In this document: in pieces, positions 12,690-22,790 of the stretch | How the letters are laid out: each line of letters begins with the position of its first letter | Numbering within the stretch: the first letter of the stretch is position 1 | Source: Saccharina japonica | Taxonomy: Eukaryota; Sar; Phaeophyceae; Laminariales; Laminariaceae | Direction of reading: 5' to 3' | DNA length: 64,000 bases | Assembly (NCBI GenBank): GCA_008828725.1 | Contig: MEHQ01001056.1 | Span: 23,068-87,067, forward strand | Translations under genes and position numbers: made by a program | Notes under the pieces: generated by a model | Told to the model about the DNA's origin: nothing | The model's database searches: none | Seen by the model: the letters and a program-made list of their open reading frames with translations, nothing else

Positions 12690-15600
12690 GCAGCCGCGGC
12701 GGTGGCGGCGGCAAACGCGTGGGTGACAACACCCCCTAAACATCGCCACAAGCAGCCGCAAGGTACACAAAAACATGAAAAACAAACGCGCATATGAAAA
12801 GACAAAAGTGACAACTCCCCCCCCCTCCCCCCGCCCTCCGCAAAACTATAAACGACACTGAACGGTGCCGCGCGGCGTAACGCCGCTCCCCTTGCCAACG
12901 ACGAACTGAAGTACAGAAGAAAAAATACTCGAGGGCTGCGTCAATCGCGGGGATACAATCGCGACGGAAGGCGACAGACAGGTTGAGCGGGTCCTAACGG
13001 GAGGGAAACCCTTCTTCCCTCCCTCCCTCCCTCCCTCCCTCCCTCCCTCCCTCACTCCCTCCCATCCCTCACCTCCCTCCCTCCCTCCCTCCCTCTCTCC
13101 CCTACCCATGCAGTCCACACGCCGGATAGGTAATGATCTAGATCATCTTATTCCTCACCAACCCTTGTGAAATGCTGTGCAGGACCGGTACAGTACAGAT
13201 CCAACTAAAACAACATGAGCTAGATCGTGCAGAATATACGGCTCCCCACCCGGCAGCATGAGCTAGATCATACAGATCATACAGATCATACAGATCATAC
13301 AGAGCATACAGATCATACATACCAGGGATCTATTTTCCCTGAAAAAAATTAGACCGTCAAGTGGGAATCGACGATCTGTCCCGACGTGCGATACCGTCTA
13401 CAAAAAAAGTCAAACTTAACACCCTGTGACAGCTGGTTGATTTGACAGCACGTCACTTTTTTGGGGTCAGCACTAAAGTACTACCAAAGTACTTTGGTAC
13501 AGTAGTAGAGAGGGAACCGAGGCAAGGTCGCCTCGTACATGTCTTTGCGCAGGAGCCATAGTAAATAAGGGACCAAATACTGTCGGCAAAAATAGGGAAA
13601 GATAGAGGTTCTTGTGTGTACCGCAGGACTTGTTTACTATGGTCCCCCGTAGTATTGAATAGCAGGCCGAGTGCACGCGAAGTAAAAAAGAGGACTCGAT
13701 ATTCATGCATAGCCGTAGTCGTATGACCATAGGGGGAGGGGGGAATCCCAGCCGCATTCGCAACACACCACCAAAACCACAGAAGCAGCGGTGACCGCGG
13801 TCATCTCGAAATTGCATGCAACGAAACAAACCCAGACCCTACAGGGTTAGCCCTGAGCTCGCCCGCTTCAAGACTGCCGCCCGGACCGACACTTGTGCGC
13901 CGCTATCCGATGCCACGGTGGGCTTGTGGAAATCGGGGCAACGACGCTAAAAACACACGACAGAGTGTACGGAAGTACACCGTGGTAACACTGCTGTACA
14001 CAGCAGACAAAAAGATACTTCGTATATACCCCAGATACACTACTTTAATAGAATTAGTACAAAATATCGTCAGCTGTGAGTTCGACCGATGGAGTGGTTG
14101 TCACCCAGCTTTGCACAAAGCTGCATGATAACGTCTGGCACGCTTGTTCTATACTCTTGAACATACGAAGTATGATGATAGGTTTGCACGCAACCCCAGA
14201 ATGAAGACGCTTTTTCTTGCCAAAAGGTCGAAAAACAAAAAGCGCCTGACTACGTACAACAACTCAAGACAACGCACCTCGATGGTGTAGTAGGAGCCAT
14301 CGGGGGATGCGGTGGCTTTCGTAGAGAGGCTGAAGGCGTCGCTACCCGATCCCACCTCGGACAGGCAGAAGCTGGCCACCGAGCCGGAGCAGAGCTTGGG
14401 GAAGTACTTATCCTGCAGCTCTTTGCTTCCCCAGAACCTTTTTGAGGGTATCAGAGTAGGTATCGGAATGGGTCGTTATCGGAATGGTTATCGGAATGGG
14501 TATCGGAATGGGTATCGGAATGGGAATCGGAATGGGTATCGGAATGGGTATCGGAATGGGAATCGGAATGGGTATCGGGGTGGGCATAGGGAGTACCAGT
14601 GTGGGTATCGGGGGGTATCAGGGTGGGTATCGGGATATAGGTATCGGGGTGCGTATTGGGATGGGTATCGGGACGGACATCGGGGGTACAGCGGTGGGTA
14701 TCGGGATAGGTATCGGGGTGCGTATTGGGATGAGTATCGGGATGGGTATCGGGGGTGCCGGGGTGGGTATCGGAACGGATATCGGAATCGGTATCGGGGT
14801 GAGTATCGGGTGTATCGGCGTAGGTATCAGTGGTATCGAGGTGGGTATCGGGTATATCGGAGTGGGTATCGGGGATCGGGGTGGGTATCGGGGTGGGAGT
14901 ATTGGGGGATATCGGGGTGGGTAGGGGAGGCAAAACGACTGTTAGCCACCTTTCCTGCGGCTTTTTGCTTGTCCCGTTTAGGGGTACCGAAAGGGTATCG
15001 TGAGAAGAGGTTGGGGGGGGGGGGGGTACTCATGTCCGCAGACGGCCGTAGTCGTATGACGAAGACGCCTGCGCAACCCTACATATGCGGGAACGGGAGC
15101 ACGTGGCTTTTCACCGCCAAGGCAGACATTGCTTGCAAAGAGAGAACAAAGCGCGGAAAGCGCCGTGAGGTATTGGGCGAGTCGCATGGAGGGTGAGCTG
15201 CATCCTGCTAAGAACCGCCTCTGAGGCGGACTTGCATATGGATGACAGCTTCAATGAGTTAATTTAATTTCTGGTGTGGCCACTCCCTGAGACAGCAATG
15301 GGAGCACTATGTAACGGCCTCGCGGGTGCCTTACCATATACACACTACGTAATACGATAATTCCCCTTGTGCGGAGCAAAGGTTCTCCACCCCGCACACA
15401 TGATCTAACAAGACCGCCAGCTTTGGTGACCGCCAAAAACAAAACGGTACCCTGGTTGTCTAGCTCACGCATTGAGAGGCGCGTTTTACAGCGTCGTTGC
15501 CAACCGACGCCAACCCAACCTATAAATATATCAAATATTTTATAGGGGGGGGGATTTGTTCCCCATAATGCTATTGGGCATAAGACAAGCAACAAATGAG

Positions 15601-18600
15601 TACGTCCCTCCCCCCTCCTCTCTTCCTGCCGACACACCTTAGCATGTTGTTGATGAGGGTGTTTTGGATGTCGACGAGGACCGCGACGGCCGGGTCCACC
15701 TTAGCGATCTCCTCGACCACAATACAGGCCGACATGAAGTTGAGGCCACTGCCTGCATGCACCACCGCCAATGGCAAAAGCAAGCCCGCGGCTCAGGAGG
15801 ACGACAACAAAAAGAGGCGTTTTCCGCCCTTTGACAGCCGAATTTTCGTTTGTGGAGATGGGGAACCCCAGGTACGATATCCAAAACGTTCACATATCGA
15901 ACAGCTCACGAGCTAGCTCATCTATCTGTTACGGTCCACGACAAACGTTCACGTACCGCACAGTTCACGAGCTAGCTCATCTATCTGTTACGGTCCACGA
16001 CAAACGTTCACACATCGAACAGCTCACGAGCTAGCTCATCTATCTGTTACGGCTCACGGCAACTAAAGGCGTCTTGCGCCCTTTGACAAACGCTTTTGTG
16101 GATGGGGAACCAGGTACAACGTCCGCAACGCTCAAAATCTCGGACAGCTCATGAGCTATGTATGATAGCTCATCTATCTGTTTTTTTTGTCCACGACGGC
16201 GATTGGTGGTGGCTCAGGACGTCAACGAGAGGTGTGGGCCCCCCTTCTTGTCAACTACTATCGGGGGACCCAGGTACCACGACCGAGAAACGTTACACGT
16301 AGGACAGCTCACGAGCTGCTACGGGGAGGCATAGAATTTGGTCCAGCCAGCTTCGACAAAAAAGTTGAGAAACATACTCGACTTGAAACTACTGCTACAA
16401 ACACGTACAGCAACACTAACTACAACCCTCAATCCGAGCGTCAGAGAAATTTCTAGGAATGAAGATAGTAGACGTACGTAACGGGGAGATATTCTTAACA
16501 ATAGTGTTTAGACTTATGAACCATTTTCTCGAAGCCGGGCCAAGTCGTAAATACTAAATACTGTCACTCCGCCCCGCAAAACTAGGGACCGTTTTGGATT
16601 AAACAATACCATTTCTTATACAACCGTATTTTTTTTATATTAAGGGACCGAGAGGTACGTACGTACTGCCTTTTTGTTTTTTGTTGCAACAACTCACCGC
16701 CAAGGTCTTCGGGGGCCTCCACTCCCATCAGGCCGTGCTCGAACAGGGCAGAAATGACGGTCGGGTCCATGGCGCTCGCCGTGTCCATATCTCGCACGCG
16801 CGGCCCGATGACATCCGCCGCGAAGCTGGACACTGTTCGTTTTGGCGCGAGAGTATATTTTTTTATGAGTTGGGCATCACACATATATACGTTACGCTAG
16901 TGGGCCCGTTTGATCACGAGAGCCTTTGGCATATCCGGGTATGACTTTACTATACCCTTCATATACAGGATGTACACTCTTCATGACGACATACAAAACC
17001 CGTAAGTACGCGCGATGGAAGTATCACACACCCAGCTTGCAAAGATGATTTTCGACGACATCCTCGATCTCATCACAGCTGTTGTTTTTTATTTTGATAA
17101 ATACTTCGTTTATATCATACGTACATATGACATGTTAGCCACCCTTCGTGACCACACGGGACGACAGGGACCGAACTCCACCCACTGCCAAAGTACCCGG
17201 CTGCCTCTTGAAAATGCATGGACGCTACTGCTGTGTATACCACAATCACCCACACGCAGACTCGGTATTACTCAACATATGTCTCGTCCTACTGGTGTAT
17301 TTTGAACCCTAAGAGCCAAGCTCGACAAAACTACACGGCTACGTATTATATGCCGGAGAACAGGACAGGACGAGACGGTTACGTCCCCACGAAGGGACAA
17401 CGCCACAACGTCACAACGGGTCGGGTCGTGTCGGATCAGAAAGTTTTCGAAATCTCACGGGTCGACCCGAGTCGGGTCGGGGCAGGTTACGTAGTAGGTG
17501 ATCCCATTCGACCTGACCCCACAAATTTCGACCCAACTCCGTGAACAGCCCCGGTTAGGGCCCGTATTAACGAAGAAGAAAAAAATTCAATTTGAAAAAA
17601 AAAAAAATCAAATCCTCTTTTCATTGGTCAACACACGCACCAGCACCAAAGATTAGGATCTTGGGGCATAATACTTGGTGCTGGTGCGTGTGTTGACCAA
17701 TGAAAAGTGAATTTGAATTTTATTTTTTCCAAATTGAATTTATTTTATACTCGTTAATATGGGCCCTTACAAAGGAGTTAAAAACTATTTTCACTGCTAT
17801 TACGGACGGACCATAGTAAACACTAGTAAATAGGGACCTACGGCACACACAAAAAACCTACCTGGTACAAAATTATCTATTTTCACTAACAATATTTGGT
17901 CCTATTTACTATAGGTCCCCCGTAATACTGGGAAAATGGATCAATTAACTCTAATTCCAAGTAGTTCCCCCCCCCCCCGAAAACGTGGGCGGAAACCTAA
18001 AGGGAAAAATTACGGGGGGGGGGTCATAATACGGAGGGCTCTAGTAAATAGAACCTACAGGACACACAAAAACCTATATATGTACCTACTTTTACTTGCA
18101 ATATTTGGTCCTATTTACTATGGTCCCCAGTAATAGTAGTCAAGACCCCATCACGCACACTAAAGCCTGCATATTCCAGTATTTTTACGAAGCATATTTG
18201 GTACTGATTAGAGTACAGGGCACCTAATAAGAAACAGGAAATCTGGTCCAGGCTGGGTTTCTTATTTGAGAGAGGGTGCTTTCTGCACTAATTTCGAGAT
18301 AACGACTCCCGAATTTCTTATTTGTCAGCCTGGGTTTCTTAGTAGCCTGTTTCTTATTAGGTGTCCTGTACTGTACTGCACTATTAATGTGTCCCCCCGC
18401 AATACGTGTTAATCACCTGTCTCCCGGATCATCCCTTCCTCTTCATGGAAATCCCTCGATGAACCCGAAGAAGAAGAAGAAGATAACCATCGTACCCCTT
18501 GAGCCTCGGGCAGCGTTGTCGCCTGCCGATGTGCTCTCCGAGACCGCGCCGGGAGATGGCCACAACTGCTGGAAGGCATTACCCAGGAGGGCGGCCCTGT

Positions 18601-18633
18601 GATGGCGGCTGTTGCGCGGTATGCAATGCGCAT
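9857..18633 (-). CDS. ACADSB: short/branched-chain acyl-CoA dehydrogenase, 3' part missing
   Basis: A flavoprotein that introduces the alpha-beta double bond into short branched acyl-CoAs such as 2-methylbutyryl-CoA, in mitochondrial isoleucine breakdown, passing electrons to ETF. Six exons join in frame by GT-AG introns: 18417-18633, 16698-16832, 15638-15752, 14278-14437, 12114-12225 and 9857-9972. The product opens with an Arg/Ser/Ala-rich, acid-poor segment ending before [11 protein letters not shown], which looks like a mitochondrial targeting peptide. The helical N-domain follows, then the family signature [31 protein letters not shown], and [14 protein letters not shown], which favours the short/branched-chain subfamily. 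It stops after KENILGE, about 280 residues of a usual 430. The C-terminal helical domain with the catalytic glutamate is not visible before position 1, so it lies outside the window or has been lost. Introns carry minisatellites and transposon copies. Confidence 0.85.
10044..10219. repeat. GGTGGT/GTTGGT low-complexity tract
   Basis: A strand-asymmetric GT-rich tract ending in a G-run at the edge of an assembly gap. Confidence 0.85.
10220..10243. other. assembly gap (N)
   Basis: 24 undetermined bases directly after a G-run. The open frames that cross it are meaningless. Confidence 0.98.
10244..11070 (+). repeat. GTACTCAT repeat family, diverged copies
   Basis: A first partial head at about 10250-10370 is followed by a nearly full-length, diverged copy at about 10380-11070. 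Shared blocks are GTACTCATGTCGG, ATCCCTACAATGCCGG, a gtgaggtattggg block, GGTTCTCCACCCCG, TGGTGACCGCC, the CAACCGACGCC block and the AT-rich TATAAATATATCA followed by a G-run. Confidence 0.8.
11071..11400. repeat. GGTGTTGGT-type tract
   Basis: Degenerate GT/GGT repeats following the dispersed element. No gene seen. Confidence 0.8.
11500..11553. repeat. (CAA)n microsatellite
   Basis: Interrupted CAA/ACA trinucleotide repeat inside an intron of the acyl-CoA dehydrogenase gene. Confidence 0.9.
12036..12073 (-). repeat. isolated terminus of the GTACTCAT family
   Basis: Read on the minus strand this is close to the terminal sequence ACTGATTTGTTGCTTGCC followed by TTAGTCGTTTGATCATTG, also found at 27109 and 30194. 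It lies about 40 bp from the donor of exon 5. Confidence 0.6.
12114..12225 (-). CDS. ACADSB: ACADSB-like exon 5
   Basis: Encodes [31 protein letters not shown] and VVEK. The K.WISN segment lines the flavin site in the family. Acceptor CTGGCAG|, donor GAAAG|GTGACC. Confidence 0.92.
12275..12712. repeat. CAG/CAC trinucleotide-rich tract
   Basis: A long degenerate mixture of GCA, ACA and ACC triplets with purer (CAG)n at about 12435-12460 and 12655-12695. It yields long Ala/Val/Leu-rich frames on both strands, which I do not accept as genes. Confidence 0.85.
13012..13105. repeat. (CCCT)n tract
   Basis: Nearly pure CCCT tetranucleotide repeat with a short interruption at about 13052-13075. Confidence 0.9.
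13130..13400 (+). repeat. GATCATACA-containing dispersed repeat, copy 1
   Basis: A (GATCATACA)n array at about 13264-13318 is flanked by unique-looking sequence, the left flank containing GGCTCCCCACCCGG and the right GTGGGAATCGACGATCTGT. The same arrangement recurs at 33060-33390 (inverted) and 36001-36290, so array and flanks move together. Confidence 0.75.
13554..13659. mobile_element. CCATAGTAAATA MITE, copy
   Basis: About 105 bp with terminal inverted repeats close to CCATAGTAAATAAGGGACC and its complement, ending in TTTACTATGGTCCCCCGTA. It is one of at least six copies in the window. No coding capacity. Confidence 0.8.
14278..14437 (-). CDS. ACADSB: ACADSB-like exon 4
   Basis: Encodes [16 protein letters not shown], then [12 protein letters not shown] and DGSYYTIE. 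This holds the FAD-contacting family signature (CLSE.G.GSD). The acceptor follows an AAAAAG run, the donor is GAG|GTGCGT, and the exon ends on a codon boundary. Confidence 0.92.
14455..14928. repeat. 12-bp minisatellite GGTATCGGAATG
   Basis: About 470 bp of a 12-bp unit GGTATCGGAATG drifting to GGTATCGGGGTG. Twelve is a multiple of three and the unit has no stop in several frames, so repetitive frames (GYRN repeats, DTHS repeats) open on both strands. It lies in the intron directly upstream of the exon 4 acceptor. Confidence 0.92.
15011..15025. repeat. poly-G tract heading the GTACTCAT element
   Basis: A G-run that directly precedes the GTACTCAT terminus. The same association is seen in most other copies in the same orientation. 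Confidence 0.75.
15026..15603 (+). mobile_element. GTACTCAT element, most complete copy
   Basis: A 578-bp non-coding element bounded by the exact inverted octamers GTACTCAT (15026-15033) and ATGAGTAC (15596-15603). Its last 18 bases are, apart from small changes, the inverted complement of the alternative head GTACTCATTTGTTGCTTG seen at 27109 and 30194. Internal landmarks are CGGCCGTAGTCGTATGAC, GTGAGGTATTGGGCGAGTCGCATGGAGG-type sequence, CATATGGATGACAGCTTC, GGTTCTCCACCCCG and an AT-rich segment followed by a second G-run. At least nine partial or full relatives lie in the window. I infer a non-autonomous DNA transposon; no transposase is encoded. Confidence 0.7.
15638..15752 (-). CDS. ACADSB: ACADSB-like exon 3
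   Basis: Encodes [18 protein letters not shown] then [12 protein letters not shown], the conserved EELAK...IQNTLIN block of short/branched-chain enzymes. Acceptor GCATGCAG|, donor CTAAG|GTGTGT. A poly-G-headed transposon (15026-15603) ends only 34 bp beyond the donor. Confidence 0.9.
15886..16062. repeat. 59-bp tandem repeat, three copies
   Basis: Three head-to-tail 59-bp units starting at 15886, 15945 and 16004, each containing CTCACGAGCTAGCTCATC. Diverged fragments continue to about 16330, interleaved with a second repeated block (cgccctttgaca...gatggggaacc). Confidence 0.88.
16698..16832 (-). CDS. ACADSB: ACADSB-like exon 2
   Basis: Encodes [17 protein letters not shown] through [16 protein letters not shown], the first helices of the acyl-CoA dehydrogenase N-domain. 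Acceptor AACAG| and donor GGCG|GTGAGT are both canonical, and the phase fits both neighbours. Confidence 0.85.
17555..17769. mobile_element. foldback MITE with TTA ends, copy 1
   Basis: A foldback element: TTA|GGGCCCGTATTAACG at the left and its complement ending GGGCCC|TTA at the right, with arms of about 90 bp that include CAACACACGCACCAGCACCA. A second copy lies at 32248-32462 and a half copy at 41061-41133. The flanking TTA in both full copies fits a 3-bp TWA target duplication as in PIF/Harbinger-type MITEs (inference). Confidence 0.85.
17803..17935. mobile_element. CCATAGTAAATA MITE, copy
   Basis: Same family as 13554-13659. Left end GGACCATAGTAAACACTAGT, right end GGTCCTATTTACTATAGGTC. 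It contains ACACACAAAAAACCTACC and an AATATTTGG motif. Confidence 0.78.
18036..18136. mobile_element. CCATAGTAAATA MITE, copy
   Basis: Same family. Ends are CTCTAGTAAATAGAACC and GGTCCTATTTACTATGGTCC, and the internal ACACACAAAAACCTATATAT is conserved. Confidence 0.78.
18212..18372. mobile_element. MITE with 28-bp terminal inverted repeats
   Basis: Terminal inverted repeats begin AGTACAGG and continue CACCTAATAAGAAACAGG; the right copy differs at one internal position. The interior is about 105 bp and non-coding. It sits in sequence related to the CCATAGTAAATA family, so it is probably a nested insertion. Confidence 0.8.
18417..18633 (-). CDS. ACADSB: ACADSB-like exon 1
   Basis: First coding exon, from an ATG at 18633 through a basic, serine-rich leader to GMIRET. 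The donor is ACAG|GTGATT at 18417/18416 and leaves one base of the next codon; joined to exon 2 it restores valine ([12 protein letters not shown]). The start is the most upstream ATG of this frame. A TATATA-rich stretch lies immediately upstream (18637-18648). Confidence 0.7.
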
Positions 18634-18705
18634 GCATATATATACGAGTCGCGGTAAATTGCAGGCGGGGTGATTGACTTTTCAGGGTGCAAAGCGACTA
18701 TTATT

Positions 18706-18822
18706 GCAGAGGACCGTATAGCAAATAGGACCAAATATTGCGAGTGAAAATAGGGAAATACATAGGGTTTTGTGTGTTCCGTAGGCCCCTATTCACTGCT
18801 GTGGTACCCCGTACCCCGTAAC
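18706..18822. mobile_element. CCATAGTAAATA MITE, diverged copy
   Basis: Same family in the opposite orientation, with AGCAAATAGGACCAAATATT at the left and a degraded right end. It lies about 70 bp upstream of the acyl-CoA dehydrogenase start codon. Confidence 0.65.
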
Positions 18823-19166
18823 ATTGTACTTCAGTATGCACTCAACATATTTACAGGTGTAAGAGTTGTAGGATTCGGAGCAGTGGGCACCCGTACCCGG
18901 CATGGAAACAAACCGCCCGTAGCTAGCAACATTGAGCACAACACGTTTCAACAACCTTCAGTGGACACGGAACCGGCTACGCACAATACGAGAGTGGCCT
19001 GTGCTAAGTGTCATGGCATTAGACCGTCGGGCTACTGGTAAAAAGGCTAGCCAATCACCCACCCGATCTACGCTTTATAACGCCTGGCGTTTGACCAACA
19101 AACAAGAGACTGATGGTATGCGCGTTTTTCTTTGTAGGAGGGACTGCTGTATATTATACTGACTGT

Positions 19167-19197
<31 letters not shown>
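19167..19197. repeat. (CAG)n microsatellite
   Basis: Pure CAG repeat, about ten units. Confidence 0.95.
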
Positions 19198-19198
<1 letters not shown>

Positions 19199-19431
19199 GC
19201 TTGAAGCGCGCGCATTGCATGCGGCACTGTTTGTATAAAGAAGCCAGTCCACTTGACACTCGACACGGGAGTTTATTCACCGGTAGGCATTGCACACGAG
19301 ACACGAGTACTCTACTTCGAGTACACGTACGAGTATTCGCACGACTGCATTCCTCAATCCTCAACTCAACTACGTCCTCTACCTGGTGTACAATACTCCA
19401 AAGGTCGTACGAGTACCAGTACTAATGAGCA

Positions 19432-20050
19432 CCAGTCATTTCATCCCCTGGTACCCTCGGGACTCGCGAGTACTCAGTCATTTCATCCCCTGGTACCCTT
19501 GAGACTCGCGAGCACTCGAGTCATTTCAGCTCCTAGCACCCTCGTGACTCGCGAGGACTCAGCCATTTCAGCTCCTCGTATATACCCTTTGGACTCGTGA
19601 GGACTCAGTCATTTCAGCTCCTCGTACTCTCGGAACTAAGCACTTCAAAACGGGACTGAGCAGTTCAAAATGGCTGGTACTCGCGAAGCAATGACTGAGT
19701 CCCGATAACTGGTACTGGGTAGTGGTACGTACTCTGACGACCTTTTGCAGTTTTGTTTTTGAAGGGAGACAACACAATACACAACACGTACACAAAAAAA
19801 ACGTGCTTTCTCTTTGGTTTGACCTTTTGCCTCGGTACTCGCGAGTACTCAGTCATTTCAGATCCCCATACCCTTGGGACTCGCGAGGACTTAGTCATTA
19901 CAGCTCCTGGCACCCTTGAGACTCATGAGGACTGGGTCAGTTCAACTCTTCGTACCGTTGGAACTCGCGAGGACTCAGTCATCTCAGCTCCTCGTACTCT
20001 GGGAAATGAGTACTTCAAAATGACTGGTACTCGCGAGTTACAGTAAATGA
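19432..20050. repeat. 42-bp minisatellite array
   Basis: Units of about 42 bp built on TCATTTCAGCTCCTGGTACC followed by CTCGGGACTCGCGAGGACTCAG-like sequence. Each unit includes the palindrome ACTCGCGAGT. The array is split by about 180 bp of other sequence (about 19665-19840) and flanked by inverted partial units. Confidence 0.85.
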
Positions 20051-22617
20051 CGGAGTCCCGATGACTGGTACTTGGTACTGGTACTCTGACGGGCTTTGCA
20101 CTACTCGTACCTTTTGAGCGTAGTTTAAGCGTAGGCTGATACTGTGCTGCTAGCGAGCGAACTACTGACTGTACGTAACTACCTTGTATGTACCTGGTAC
20201 GACATTGTTTAGCTACGTAAGCTAAACTACAAGTGTGCACACAGCGGGGCTTGGGAGGCTGGTCCCGCCTCACAAATCTGGGCAGTATGCCCCGGTCATG
20301 CGAGACTACAAGCGTAAAGCATGGCGCGAGGCCGCACCAGGCACTGCGACTTGTCCGGTCTTCTTTCATCGGATGTATATACTCGTACCAGTGTACATCC
20401 GGTGCTCAACGCACCTACTTGAACCTTTTTGTGGGTATTGAGTTGCCTGTGTGTCACCCACAAGTACACTGCAGCAAACTGCTCGTACTCTGTGTACGTA
20501 TTATACCAGATACCAGACTTTGGTGTGTACGCTAGTACGCAAAGCAAGCAAAGCATCAGCAGCAAACAATAGGACACAACGTGCAATCCGAAGGCATGAT
20601 GCGTCAATAACCCTTTTCACCTCTGGACGACGCAGCTCTCCTTGCGTTCCTGCTGGTCAGCAGCAGCGGGCGAAGATGTCGATGAAGCAGAGCCATTTCG
20701 ATACGGACCCAGAGAAGAACTTGAAGTTGATGTGCAGTGAGAGAGAGGGAAGAGGGGCTCTAAAATATACCTGGTATATGCACACAAATAACTCGCTTTT
20801 GTAGCACCGGGTTGGTAGAGAACCCCACCGCTCCTGGTTGTTCCAAAGCCGGTCTCTTGCCTTGACGAGGCTGCAGCTGGAGAAGGTCGCCGATAGCTGA
20901 GCAACAACAGAGATGCGAGCTGCTGCCTTGCCGTGCCGCCGTGCCCTGATTGCGCCTGATTCTCCCAAAACGCGGCGAGATCTGTGCCGTTTCGCCTATT
21001 CTTTCTCCCCGCCTGATTCTCATTGGTCAGTGGATATCTGAGATCGGAGATCCGAATCCGGAGATCCGGCCGCGACGACGGCGACAAGATGTATGTACAT
21101 ATCGACACGTAAACGCATTCGTTCAACGGTATCATTGGTATCATACATTCTTGAGCTCCGGGAAGGCGAGACGCCACGACTGGTTGGTGCTCAACGTCAG
21201 CTACATACATAGTTGTTCGTGGGTGTGGGGGGATCGTGACGGCGGTGGATCTCAAGCGGTGTATATCCCAAGCCTTCTCTTTGATGAGAGTTGAGAGTTG
21301 CAGAGCATAGAAACAAGAAAGAAAAGGCATGAGGGGGGGAATGTAGTGATGCTAGGTATAAGAGGACAGGGTATCCCTAGCCAGGTCAGCCTATGGAACG
21401 GGTACTCGTTGGTACTCACGTGTGTTGTTTGCGTAGAGATAGAAGAAGAGCAGGTTTATTCCGTTTTCGCGTGATGAACGACTGAGAAGACGAGATGGCA
21501 CAAAGCCATCGGGAACCATCCCTGGTTCCCACCTAAGATACCGCCTTCCAAGTACTACCAATACGATTCTTATACCTGATACCAGGTATTTACCAAACGT
21601 TTCCACATCATGTCAGCAGTACCATAACAGGAACCCTCCAGTTCCTACTGCTGCCCGTACGAGTAACCCACGACGGCGTCCGATCCAAGCTCAGCAATAA
21701 ACCATTATCGCTTTTACCTCGGAAGGCTCTCGATACTGTCCGTCCTCTATGTCGCACTGAAGTTCCGCGCCCACGTAGAATACGTTGTTATTGAGCTAGA
21801 TAGACATAAACATTGCTCGTGGGTGCGCGGAATATGTGGCGACGATGGCACGATGGCCGCATACACACGGGGGAGAGGAGGTATAGGAGTGTGGGAGGTA
21901 GGAGATGGTACTCAGCTCGTAGCTCGTATACCCAATGCCCGCCACCAAATACCTGATCGTAGTGAAAGGGGATACGTTCTCCCTCGAGTGCGTGGATTAT
22001 TATAGCTTGTAGCGCGTACCCAGTACCGGCACCGGATACCTGATTCGTAGTGCACCAGGTATATACAAGGGGTGTAAGTTTTTTTTCAAGTTTTTTTTTT
22101 TTAACGGACTATACCTCGATTGGCCAACGGGTTAGAATCAACATCTCAAAGCATGGGACCCAGCGATACGGACAAAAAAATGAGCTGGGTGAGTCCGCAG
22201 GAGTTCACGACTACTAACCAATCGGTATCGGTATAGGTACCGTTAGCCAACGAGCTGACTTTAGTCGGTAAGTCGGCTGGCGAAGCAGGCTGATGGCCAG
22301 GCGACTTGCCGACTTAGGTCGCGAGCCTAGTCAGCCCTTCCCAGCCGAGGGGGCCCGCCCAAGAAATAAAAAATGTTATCCTACATTCAACAAAATCCTT
22401 CCCTTAGGTATGGATACCCAGAAAGTCGGATAGAGTCGCCACCGCCGGGAAACGACTAACTATCACTGTAGTCCGACTATTAACTACTGCTGTAGACTTT
22501 GGTGACTCAAGTCGTGCCGACTCACAGCTCTACAAAAAAGTAAAATAAGGTTTACGTTCGTCTAAGCTCCAATTATTATGCGGTCGCGGGTTTGCAGTCA
22601 GTTGAAAACCCTCCTTT
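20051..22617. other. no recognised gene
   Basis: Open frames on the minus strand around 20617-21330 reach 237 codons, but their composition drifts, they match no family I know and other frames overlap them. An unidentified exon cannot be excluded. There is a T-run near 22078-22101. Confidence 0.4.
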
Positions 22618-22790
22618 CACGGCCGTAGTCGTATGACCATAGTGGGAGCGGGGGGGGGTGTACTCGATATCCATGCATGGCCGTAGTCCAATGACCATGG
22701 ACCCTCGCATCCCTACAATGCCGGGACGGAGCATATCGCGTTTGTCACCGACCAGGCAGACATTGCTAGCCCCGGAGGGTGGGGGGGAGG
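22618..22790 (+). repeat. GTACTCAT repeat family, partial copies
   Basis: A short fragment (CGGCCGTAGTCGTATGACCA, 22620) is followed by a G-run and a head copy at 22662 with CATGGCCGTAGTC, ATCCCTACAATGCCGGGACG and GACCAGGCAGACATTGC. Confidence 0.8.

Noticed and set aside
12280..12710. CRISPR-like array
   Set aside because: Units are simple triplet repeats with no spacers; none of the tandem arrays in the window has the repeat-spacer pattern.
12048..12785. 245-codon Cys/Leu-rich ORF
   Set aside because: Arises from CAG/CAC triplet repeats; the only real coding part is the overlapping dehydrogenase exon in another frame.
14312..15196. 294-codon and 160-codon repetitive ORFs on opposite strands
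   Set aside because: Generated by the 12-bp GGTATCGGAATG array; they run across the intron/exon 4 boundary of a gene on the minus strand.
20617..21330. 237-codon minus-strand ORF
   Set aside because: No family resemblance, changing composition along its length and overlapping frames of similar length; left unassigned.
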